Positions 37,589-44,441 of a stretch of 64,000 bases of DNA are shown in pieces. Both the position numbers and the translations under genes were made by a program. The first letter of the stretch is position 1, and each line of letters begins with the position of its first letter. The notes under the pieces are model-generated. The model was not told where the DNA came from. It saw nothing but the letters and a program-made list of their open reading frames with translations, and ran no database searches. The stretch spans positions 1-64,000 of the forward strand of contig JAGXSG010000002.1 of assembly GCA_018333995.1 (NCBI GenBank), written 5' to 3'. This DNA is from Clostridiales bacterium (GTDB taxonomy: Bacteria; Actinomycetota; Coriobacteriia; Anaerosomatales; SLCP01).

Positions 37589-38119
37589 TCAGGTCAGTGT
37601 ACCTTGCATTGTCCGATCAAAACGCTTGTCAGGTGGCGCGAGCGGCTTGGCCATGAACAGCGCACCCCCGGCCTCTGGCAGATACGTGGCCTGCGCGAAG
37701 CCGGCGGCCTCGTAGACGAATCGAGCACGGACGTTGCTCTCAAGCACCTCCAACGTTAGCTTGCAGCACCCGTCCGTAATGGCGCGGTCAGACACCGCGT
37801 CTAAGAGTGCGCGACTCACACCCCTGCCCCGCGCGTCCGGCACCACGTAAAGGTCGTGGATGTTGATCAGTGGCGCCGCCGCGAAGGTCGAGTAGCCGAA
37901 GAAACACACCGCGACACCGATGGGTCGCGCGCCGTCGTAGGCCAGGAACACGAGGGTCGTCGGATGATCGCGCAGACCCGAGGCAAGCCGGTCGCGTACG
38001 TCAGCGGCGAGGGGGGCTCCGTCCGCAAGAGGATCCTGGGAGTACGCGTCGATCAGATCGACGATCGCGGATGTGTGCTCCCGGTCACCCAAGTCGGCCT
38101 CGATGACCTCAACGGACAC
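37589..38119 (-). CDS. GNAT-family N-acetyltransferase
   Basis: A 176-residue acetyltransferase: FLAYDGARPIGVAVCFFG (beta 2-3), LINIHDLYVVPDARGRGVSR (motif A; acetyl-CoA pyrophosphate loop with RGRG) and KLTLEVLESNVRARFVYEAA (motif B). GTG 38117-38119 is used; ATG 38143 is an alternative. The substrate is unknown. It is transcribed against the NimA-like gene. Confidence 0.88.
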   Translation of the reverse strand: MSVEVIEADLGDREHTSAIVDLIDAYSQDPLADGAPLAADVRDRLASGLRDHPTTLVFLAYDGARPIGVAVCFFGYSTFAAAPLINIHDLYVVPDARGRGVSRALLDAVSDRAITDGCCKLTLEVLESNVRARFVYEAAGFAQATYLPEAGGALFMAKPLAPPDKRFDRTMQGTLT

Positions 38120-38231
38120 GCCCTTCACCTGTTCTCCGTCCATCCAACGTGTGGCGGATGAGCGGCGGCTCACCCGCTTGCTTGATTGTAGCGCTCGCGA
38201 CCGTCCGATCCGCTTGTTCGAGAGTTACGGG

Positions 38232-38492
38232 CTACAGCTGCGGTCGTATCCGCACCCTTCCCGCAGAGACCACAGTGAACGCGCCCTGCATCTCGTCAGC
38301 ATGCTCTCGAATCGCCGCCGCAACGAAATCCGACTTCTGAGCGGGCGTGAGACCAGCGAGCCGTACCAGGAGAACACCGGAGACCACGCGTCGAAGGCGG
38401 AACACGAGCTCACCGAAGTCCTTATCGACGGTGATGAGAATCCGACCCGCGGCATTGGCACGGTCGACGCCCTCGTCAGCAAGCAACCTCAC
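38232..38492 (-). CDS. DUF5615 PIN-like toxin, internally deleted
   Basis: An 86-residue protein from GTG 38490-38492, overlapping the antitoxin stop (GTGA). It keeps the two ends of DUF5615 PIN-like proteins: VRLLADEGVD with the first catalytic Asp, and GRILITVDKDFGELVF with the DKDF acidic site. The ~30 residues usually lying between them (first helix and the HDV...EEVL segment) are missing and the joint is in frame. The C-terminal half is intact (GAFTVVSAGRVRIR). The product is probably inactive. Confidence 0.75.
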   Translation of the reverse strand: MRLLADEGVDRANAAGRILITVDKDFGELVFRLRRVVSGVLLVRLAGLTPAQKSDFVAAAIREHADEMQGAFTVVSAGRVRIRPQL

Positions 38493-38722
38493 GCGACGGA
38501 CTTGGGAAGTGGATAGGCGACGTCTGCGCGAAGGACCTCGGCGCCGAAGCGCACAGCGGCGAGCACGTCGTCGCGGGTCAGACAAGGGTGGGCCTCGAGG
38601 ATCTGCTCAATCGACTCGCCGGCACCAAGCTCGTCAAGGATGGTCTCGACCGTCACGCGGGTGCCTTCGACAACTGGCTTGCCCATCATGACGTTTGGGT
38701 CAGACACGATACGAGATGACAT
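38489..38722 (-). CDS. DUF433 antitoxin
   Basis: A 77-residue protein matching DUF433: RIVSDPNVMMGKPVVEGTRV, then an HTH-like TVETILDELGAGESIEQIL and HPCLTRDDVLAAVRFGAE. DUF433 proteins are VapB-like antitoxins commonly paired with DUF5615 toxins, as here. AGGAGG lies upstream of the ATG. The toxin next to it is truncated internally, so the antitoxin may survive as a lone repressor. Confidence 0.9.
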   Translation of the reverse strand: MSSRIVSDPNVMMGKPVVEGTRVTVETILDELGAGESIEQILEAHPCLTRDDVLAAVRFGAEVLRADVAYPLPKSVA

Positions 38723-38782
38723 CTCAAGAACACCTCCTTGGACTCTCTACGAAGATACCCCGACAAGTGGAGTCGCCGCCGC

Positions 38783-39239
38783 CTCCCGCCACCCTCGCCT
38801 GATATCCCGCTCTCACACAACTACGCGAGCAGCTCGGAGAGGCGATCGGGCTGAAGTTCGGAATCCCTCGACCTGCCTGCGGAACAGGCGATCGGGCTTC
38901 TCGGCGAGACGTGTCACGACGTGTACCTGAACGACGTCGCGTGCTGGCGGTGCGTGCCTGCAAACGTGTGGCGCTACACCATCGGCGGGTACCTGGTGAT
39001 TAAGAAGTGGTTGTCGTACCGCGGGCGTGCGCTGCTGGCGCGGGATCTGCGGCCGGAAGAGGCGCGCTACGTGACCGAGACGGTGTGTCGCAGCGCTCGT
39101 GCTGATGGGGCCGGAGCTCGATGCAAACTACGAGCGCGTGAAGGCGGATGTGTGGGAGTGGTATTCTGCCGGAGACGGAGTGCAGCGACCGCTGACCTCC
39201 GATATGGCGGTTATGCAGACTGCTCATTCAGGGGTTAGA
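38783..39239 (+). pseudogene. Remnant of a type ISP restriction-modification enzyme, copy 2
   Basis: Direct repeat of the segment at 28944-29402, ~457 bases. The frame is better preserved here: DVYLNDVACWRCVPANVW, WRYTIGGYLVIKKWLSYR, ALLARDLRPEEARYV; a frameshift precedes LMGPELDANYERVKADVWEW. As in copy 1 nothing upstream of the C-terminal domain remains. The two copies bracket 9.4 kb holding the cassettes, the five-gene operon and two toxin-antitoxin modules. Homology ends at GGGGTTAGA in both. Confidence 0.75.
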
Positions 39240-39391
39240 GCGACGGGATGCCTGGCCTGGATTGCCAGCGCGATCCGTCCCGGGAGGCAGGGGCTTAAGG
39301 GCTCCTCGGCAGGAAGCGGGCCAGCGCCAGCCGGGGGTGTACGGAAGCGGGGGAGTGGGGCCGCCGGTGCCTGAAGGGTGTCAGCCGCGTG
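39240..39391. other. Non-coding GC-rich segment before attC-like site 4
   Basis: About 150 bases with no plausible gene, GC-rich with several short inverted repeats (for example GCCTGG...CCAG). I cannot assign it; a decayed cassette or structured RNA are possibilities without specific support. Confidence 0.3.
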
Positions 39392-39478
39392 CTCTAACAC
39401 GCGCTTCAACTCGACGCGCAGGAGGTTGGCGTATCCTGTAAGCGCAAGCCGCGCGAGTTAAGCGCTACTACGTTAGCG
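39392..39478 (+). other. attC-like recombination site 4
   Basis: R'' CTCTAAC (39392-39398) and R' GTTAGCG (39472-39478). The left arm ACGCGCTTCAACTCGACGCGC pairs with the right arm GCGCGAGTTAAGCGC. In that helix GAGTTGAAG faces GAGTTAAG, leaving a single extrahelical base as in genuine attC sites. Length is 87 bp. The central ~30 bases match site 3. The brnTA module begins right after it. Confidence 0.7.
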
Positions 39479-39519
39479 GTACAGCCAGGTCACCCTCACT
39501 TGGCGGAAGCTCCAAAAGG

Positions 39520-39534
39520 GTATACATTCTATAC
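39520..39534. promoter_or_regulatory. Promoter/operator of brnTA
   Basis: GTATACATTCTATAC is a perfect 5+5 inverted repeat with two TATAC-type -10 sequences, 22 bases before brnT. It is a likely site for BrnA autorepression. Confidence 0.5.
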
Positions 39535-39555
39535 TGGAGCCGAGCGAGGGATGCG

Positions 39556-39825
39556 ATGCCGTACACGTTCGAGTTCGACGAGGCCAAGAACTGTGCCAAC
39601 AAGGTCAAGCACGGTGTCGACTTCGTCGAGGCGCAGGAACTTTGGCACGACGACAACCTGCTACTCGCAGCTAGTCGCTCGGAGACCGAACCGCGATTCT
39701 TGATCATCGGGATGATCGACGGCAAGCACTGGTCAGCGATCGTCACCTATCGCGGCGAGACGATTCGGATCATCTCCGTGAGGAGATCGCGGGTACGGGA
39801 GGTGGAAGCGTATGAAGGCCAGTGA
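39556..39825 (+). CDS. brnT: BrnT-family ribonuclease toxin
   Basis: An 89-residue DUF497 protein: FEFDEAKNCANKVKHGVDFV with the family's KxxKHGVxF motif, EAQELWHD, then RFLIIGMIDGKHWSAIVTYR and IISVRRSRVREVEAYE. BrnT is a RelE-fold ribonuclease toxin. GAGGG precedes the ATG. The antitoxin gene overlaps its end by 14 bases. Order toxin-antitoxin is that of brnTA. Confidence 0.93.
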   Translation: MPYTFEFDEAKNCANKVKHGVDFVEAQELWHDDNLLLAASRSETEPRFLIIGMIDGKHWSAIVTYRGETIRIISVRRSRVREVEAYEGQ

Positions 39826-40039
39826 GCTGGACAAGAAGTTCGACGAGGGTGTCGAGGACGTCATCGACGAGTTCGACCTGTCGACAGCGATGCGGCCCAA
39901 CCGCGAGCAGAAGCGCGTAAACGTCGACTTCCCACTGTGGATGGTCGAGTCGCTTGACCGCGAAGCCAGCCGTCTTGGGGTGACCCGGCAGTCAATCATC
40001 AAAGTATGGATCGCGGAGCGGCTCGAGAAGGCCGGCTAA
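39812..40039 (+). CDS. brnA: BrnA-family antitoxin
   Basis: A 75-residue protein with an acidic N-terminal toxin-binding half (LDKKFDEGVEDVIDEFDLST) and a ribbon-helix-helix C-terminus (KRVNVDFPLWMVESLDREAS, RLGVTRQSIIKVWIAERL). It neutralises BrnT and should repress the brnTA promoter through the palindrome at 39520-39534. Confidence 0.92.
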   Translation: MKASELDKKFDEGVEDVIDEFDLSTAMRPNREQKRVNVDFPLWMVESLDREASRLGVTRQSIIKVWIAERLEKAG

Positions 40040-40382
40040 CCCCTGATTTCAAGTCCTGAGTTCAAGTTTGAATCGCAACACACGGCCTTCCTGAGCAACT
40101 CCCTACGATCATGCATAGCCCAAGCCCGAGGTGCTGCATATCTCTCCAGCGCAGCAGAAGGTGCTTGACCGGAGTGGTTGTACCGTAGGAGGTGCACCCA
40201 ATGCCGCTACTACTCCGAATCCGCAAGCACGGCGGCGAGCATCTCCGCCGGTAATTCGTCGCCGCCGGTGCCCCGGCGTCGCTCGGCGCTCGCGCTTCGC
40301 TGAGCCGCGCCGCGCCGCGTGAAGCGCCTGGTAGTATCATCATCTGGCCGAGAAAACCGCTCGCGACCCGACGGAGGCAGCG
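40040..40382. other. Island edge with a 53-bp antidote-gene fragment
   Basis: No gene in 343 bases. Positions 40122-40174 repeat 35738-35790 of the addiction antidote gene with one mismatch, a leftover of a duplicated or lost toxin-antitoxin module. The rest is GC-rich and unassigned. Core gene nth follows. Confidence 0.7.
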
Positions 40383-41042
40383 ATGCAACGCGCCGAGCGC
40401 GCACGCGTCATCATGGACCGGCTCGCCAAGATCTACCCCGACGCGCACACCATGCTCGAGTACGACACGCCGTTCCACCTGCTCATCGCGGTGATCCTCT
40501 CGGCGCAGACCACCGATGCCGGCGTCAACAAGGTCACTCCGGCGCTCTTCGAACGCTTTCCCCAACCCGGCGACCTGGCAGGTGCCGATCCCGCGGAGGT
40601 CGAGGGCCTCATCCGATCCACCGGCTATTTCCGCAACAAGACCAAAGCGATCATCGGCGCGGCCCAGCGCATCGTCGTGGAGTTCGACGGGCAGGTGCCC
40701 GACACCATGGAAGGTCTCATCAGCCTGCCCGGCGTCGCACGCAAGACCGCCAACATCGTCATCTCAAACGCGTTCGGCATCGTCGAGGGCATCGCGGTTG
40801 ACACCCACGTCCTGCGACTCGCGCACCGCTTTGGGCTGTCGACCGAAAAGGATCCCGATAAGGTTGAGCGTGACCTGATGGAACTGTTCCCGCGCGACGT
40901 GTGGTTCCACGTCAACTACCGGTTCATCGACCACGGACGCGCGATCTGCACCGCCAAACGCCCAGCGTGCGGCTCGTGCGCGCTCAACGACGTGTGCCCG
41001 AGCGCGTTCGCGATCACGGGGTGGCGCGAGACGGTCGCCTGA
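40383..41042 (+). CDS. nth: Endonuclease III
   Basis: A 219-residue bifunctional DNA glycosylase/AP lyase for oxidised pyrimidines. The helix-hairpin-helix LPGVARKTANIVISNAFG carries the catalytic Lys, and AVDTHVLRLAHRFGL the catalytic Asp. The [4Fe-4S] loop is CTAKRPACGSCALNDVC (C-x6-C-x2-C-x5-C). Length is normal. It is the core gene on the far side of the accessory island from mfd. Confidence 0.97.
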   Translation: MQRAERARVIMDRLAKIYPDAHTMLEYDTPFHLLIAVILSAQTTDAGVNKVTPALFERFPQPGDLAGADPAEVEGLIRSTGYFRNKTKAIIGAAQRIVVEFDGQVPDTMEGLISLPGVARKTANIVISNAFGIVEGIAVDTHVLRLAHRFGLSTEKDPDKVERDLMELFPRDVWFHVNYRFIDHGRAICTAKRPACGSCALNDVCPSAFAITGWRETVA

Positions 41043-41045
41043 ATG

Positions 41046-42536
41046 TCATCCGGCGATGTCAGGCGGCGGATGCGGCAGACGGTGCGCCACACGAAACGTG
41101 ACGATCGAGCCACACCCCGGACTGCTCCGTACACTGATCTCCCCGCCGAGCAGACCGGCCAGCGTCCTGGAGATCATCAAGCCGAGTCCCTGCCCCTTCA
41201 GACGCGGCAGGCCGCCATCGAGGCGGTGCGCATGCGCGAAGAGCGCGTCGGCTTCACCGGGAGTGATACCTGCGCCTGTGTCTTCAACGACAAAATCGAC
41301 TCCGTGTTCACCCGTCACGACCGCGAGCGCGACGAAACCGCTGTCCGTGTACTTGACGGCGTTGGCGGCAACGTTGATGAGCACTTGTTCGACTCTCCTG
41401 CGATCGCTGTAGAGCACAGCCTCACCTGCCGCCGGAGCCACCCGCAATGCAAGACCGCGTTCCTCGGCGAGCGGACGCACGATCCCTGCGACCGAATCGA
41501 GGACCTCGTTAGCGTCGAACTCCTCGGCAACTAAAACGATGCGGCCCGCCTCGAACTTCGACAGATCGAGGATGTCGTTGATCAGGGCAAGCAGGTGTTT
41601 GCTTTCGCTGTTGATGATGCCGACCTGCGTGCGCTGTTCGGGAGTGAGTGTTCCGGCCAGGCCCATGGAAAGGATCCCTGAAAAGCCGATGATCGAGTTG
41701 AGGGGCGTGCGCAACTCGTGGCTCACCGTCGCAAGCAGCTGCGTCTTGGCAGCGCTCTGTTCTTCGAGGACGTCGACCGCCCGCTCAAGCGCATGGTTGC
41801 TCGCGCGCAACCGCCGCTCCGCCACAAGCGCCATCCCGCCAAGCGCCACCGTCATTCCGGTGGCAAGCAGGCCGAGCAGCCCGATCTGAATCCACGAACG
41901 CCTGATGAGCTCCGATGCGCTCACCGCGAATGGACCGTATGGCATCGTCACGCTCAGCGCGCCCCTAATCGACCCGACGGCCCCTGCCCACTCGTCATGG
42001 CAGTTGACACACGCCGCCTCCACCGCAAGGGGCCTCGCAAAACGCAACACCTCAGCGCCGTCGCGCTCGGTGAGGAGATGGCGCTCGTCGTCAGTGGAAG
42101 CGGCACTCTCGATCGCCTCGCGCTCCCACCTGTCGGCTGCATTGTCCGGATTGAGCGGCTCCAGGCCGACGACCCGCGCCGAGATGCCCGTCTGTCGCAC
42201 GAGCCACTCATCGGTCAGGCGCACGAAGTAAGCGGGGTTGACACGCACGAGCACCGTGCCGTCAGGCAGCTCTAGTGTCCGCTCGTCCTCGGGCAGATAC
42301 GGGTTGGGCGTCACGTCTGCGCTCTGTAGTACGTAGACGCCAGCGTGTTCGCTCACCCATCTTCGCGTCACGACTATCTTGTCCACGTACGACGAGGCGA
42401 CCGAAAGTGCGAGATGACGCTGCTGGACGCGGATCGTGTCGGCAGACTGCACTCCCGCGAAGGCCACGGTCACGATGAGTATGGCGAGCGTGGCGACCAA
42501 CACCTTACCGGTGATGGTGGAAAAGACTCCGCCCAT
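41046..42536 (-). CDS. Membrane sensor histidine kinase with a DUF3365-like haem-motif sensor
   Basis: A 496-residue kinase. TM1 spans ~11-30. An extracytoplasmic sensor (~31-210) of DUF3365 (Tll0287-like) type ends with ACVNCH (Cys176, Cys179, His180), a CxxCH c-type haem signature. TM2 spans ~213-235, then HisKA with the phospho-His in VSHELRTPLN (His273), and HATPase motifs (NVAANAVKY, DTGAGI, GQGLGLMIS). Redox or gas sensing at the cell surface is inferred. The start overlaps the response-regulator stop by one base (TGATG); the regulator gene is upstream. Confidence 0.9.
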   Translation of the reverse strand: MGGVFSTITGKVLVATLAILIVTVAFAGVQSADTIRVQQRHLALSVASSYVDKIVVTRRWVSEHAGVYVLQSADVTPNPYLPEDERTLELPDGTVLVRVNPAYFVRLTDEWLVRQTGISARVVGLEPLNPDNAADRWEREAIESAASTDDERHLLTERDGAEVLRFARPLAVEAACVNCHDEWAGAVGSIRGALSVTMPYGPFAVSASELIRRSWIQIGLLGLLATGMTVALGGMALVAERRLRASNHALERAVDVLEEQSAAKTQLLATVSHELRTPLNSIIGFSGILSMGLAGTLTPEQRTQVGIINSESKHLLALINDILDLSKFEAGRIVLVAEEFDANEVLDSVAGIVRPLAEERGLALRVAPAAGEAVLYSDRRRVEQVLINVAANAVKYTDSGFVALAVVTGEHGVDFVVEDTGAGITPGEADALFAHAHRLDGGLPRLKGQGLGLMISRTLAGLLGGEISVRSSPGCGSIVTFRVAHRLPHPPPDIAG

Positions 42537-42907
42537 CAGCGCGGAAGGTGCCGTCGGACCTCGGCTACAAGACCATCGTTGGAAAACGGTTTGGTGATGT
42601 AGCCGGCCGCGCCTGCCTTCTCGGCGGTTTCACGATCGTGCGCGCCGCCAAGGGCGGTGACAAAGACCACGGGAATCGCGGCGGTAGATGCGTTCTCGCG
42701 CAACGCCTCACACAGCTGCCATCCATTGACTCCCGGCATCATTATGTCGAGGAGGACAACATCTGGCTGGATGCGTGCGATTGTCTTCATGCCCTCGAAG
42801 ACGCTCGGCGCTGTCTCAACGATGAAACCCGCGGTCTCCAAAACCATCTCCATGAGACCGGCCATCTCAAGATCATCGTCTATGGCAAGCACCACGGCCC
42901 GCCGCAT
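42536..42907 (-). CDS. Single-domain response regulator
   Basis: A 123-residue REC domain only: AIDDDLEM acidic pocket, phospho-Asp in PDVVLLDIMMPGVNGWQL, Thr in VVFVTALGG and Lys in GYITKPFS. No output domain is present, so it may act through protein contacts, as in phosphorelay or motility control. It is coupled to the haem-motif kinase. Confidence 0.93.
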   Translation of the reverse strand: MRRAVVLAIDDDLEMAGLMEMVLETAGFIVETAPSVFEGMKTIARIQPDVVLLDIMMPGVNGWQLCEALRENASTAAIPVVFVTALGGAHDRETAEKAGAAGYITKPFSNDGLVAEVRRHLPR

Positions 42908-43010
42908 CCGCGCTCCTCCCCGTATGGCCCGTACTCATTTCATAGTATCGGTTTGCGGCACAGATCGGGTGAGTCTCACAAGATCCATTAGTCGGAAGAC
43001 TCGTGGCCGT

Positions 43011-43766
43011 TCACGTCAGAAACCCAGTCAGCACCGCTGCGATAATGATCGCTGGAAGCATGTTGCCAACAGGCAGGCGCTTGATGCGCGCGAGATCGAG
43101 ACCTATCGCAAAGATGAGTGCGCCTCCGGTAGCCTGGATCGCGTTGATGACCGCCTCGGTGACGAAAGGCTCGATCGCGTGCGCGCCCAGCGCGACGCTC
43201 CCCTGGATGACAAGGATCGGGATCGCTGAAAGTGCGACACCTACTCCGAGCGTGGTCGCGAGCGCGATCGCCGCGATCCCATCGAGCAGGGCCTTGAGGT
43301 ACAGCAACGACGGGTCGCCGAGGCCGTCTTTGATCGAGCCCAGAATCGTCATTGCTCCCACGCAAAACAGCAACGACGCGGTCACGAACCCTTCGACAAG
43401 CGTGTGCGCCTTCTCTCCGGGCTGCTCGGCCCGACCGGGCGCGAGGAACGGCACACGATGCGCGATCCTTTGGAGGAAGTGGCCGAAGTGCTCGAGTCTG
43501 TGCTCGATACGCAACGCTTCGCCGAGCAATGCGCCAACGACAAGCGAGCCCACTAGGACGAGGGCCGCGTATGGTCCCATTCCGTTTGTGCCAAGATCGG
43601 CAAGCCCTCCGATAGCCATGCTCGCGCCGATCACGATCGTCGCCAGCCCTATCCCGGAAAACGCGATAGCGCGAAACCTCTCGGTGATGACTCCACCAAA
43701 CATAAGACCTATAGCCGAACCCACAAGAACCGCAAGCACGTTGACCAGAACACCGGAACCGAGCAC
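43011..43766 (-). CDS. DUF554 family membrane protein
   Basis: A 251-residue protein with seven or so hydrophobic helices, beginning LGSGVLVNVLAVLVGSAIG, with LVEGFVTASLLFCVGAMTIL and a closing LPVGNMLPAIIIAAVL, all typical of DUF554 (YdfK-like). Function is unknown; transport has been proposed. GTG 43764-43766 with GAGGAG five bases upstream is chosen over two earlier starts. It begins just after the stop of the NYN-domain gene. Confidence 0.88.
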   Translation of the reverse strand: MLGSGVLVNVLAVLVGSAIGLMFGGVITERFRAIAFSGIGLATIVIGASMAIGGLADLGTNGMGPYAALVLVGSLVVGALLGEALRIEHRLEHFGHFLQRIAHRVPFLAPGRAEQPGEKAHTLVEGFVTASLLFCVGAMTILGSIKDGLGDPSLLYLKALLDGIAAIALATTLGVGVALSAIPILVIQGSVALGAHAIEPFVTEAVINAIQATGGALIFAIGLDLARIKRLPVGNMLPAIIIAAVLTGFLT

Positions 43767-43768
43767 GT

Positions 43769-44275
43769 TCACTCCTCGCTCTCTTCGGTCAGCCATAACT
43801 CCTTGAGCTCGGCGGTTATGGCGTTGCCGCCAGCGGGGATGCCCGCGCCTGAAGCAGGGTACCGCTTTGGACCAATTCGCGCACGTCCTCGGCCGCCGGC
43901 GTCGAAAACCACGTCACGTGCGCGGATCCGCACGCGGCCTCCACCGTGCGTGCGTGCCCGTGCGACAAGCGCATTGTCGGAGGTCACGACCGTGACCGTC
44001 TCACGCGCTGCGGCCCCCTGTATGATTCGCACAATCTCATCATCAGCTGAGCCTCGTCGCGCGAACACGACTTCTACCGGCTCCATGTTCGGTGCCGCAG
44101 GCGCCCCGGTTGCTCGCTCGGCGTCAAAAACGACCACGATCCGGCCCCGCCCGAGAAGCTCCGCTCCGCGCGCCCTAAGTCGCGCGATGAGCGCGTCGCG
44201 TTGTCGATCGAGCGGGAGGTCCCGGGTGGCGGGATCGGATCTTGTGACGTTGTAGCCATCGATCACGTAGAGCAT
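43769..44275 (-). CDS. YacP-like NYN-domain ribonuclease
   Basis: A 168-residue NYN/PIN-fold protein: LYVIDGYNVTRSD with the first acidic site, GRIVVVFDAERATG, VVFARRGSADDEIVRII and VTVVTSDNALVARAR, with acidic residues as in YacP/Rae1-type ribosome-associated mRNA endonucleases. The C-terminal tail is basic. It lies upstream of the DUF554 gene in a two-gene unit. Confidence 0.88.
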   Translation of the reverse strand: MLYVIDGYNVTRSDPATRDLPLDRQRDALIARLRARGAELLGRGRIVVVFDAERATGAPAAPNMEPVEVVFARRGSADDEIVRIIQGAAARETVTVVTSDNALVARARTHGGGRVRIRARDVVFDAGGRGRARIGPKRYPASGAGIPAGGNAITAELKELWLTEESEE

Positions 44276-44441
44276 GGCGCGTCCTCACCGCATATATCCA
44301 CCAAATACATTGTACATGCGGTTTGCGACACCCAGGCCCCACCTCCCAGGCCCCACATCCCTCTCGCAAGAATTGGGGACGTACTAACTGCAGGCACAAG
44401 ACGACCGTGCACGCTAACGAGTGAAACCGGGGTAGCTGCTC

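Noticed and set aside
39240-39391. Group II intron 3' end next to attC-like site 4
   Set aside because: Group IIC introns do insert at attC sites, but no domain V sequence or intron boundary could be recognised.
27445-40382. An integrase, transposase or prophage explaining the island
   Set aside because: No tyrosine or serine recombinase, DDE transposase or phage structural gene was found in any frame.
44331-44358. CRISPR-like or regulatory repeat (CCCAGGCCCCAC twice)
   Set aside because: Only two adjacent 12-base copies without spacers; simple tandem duplication.
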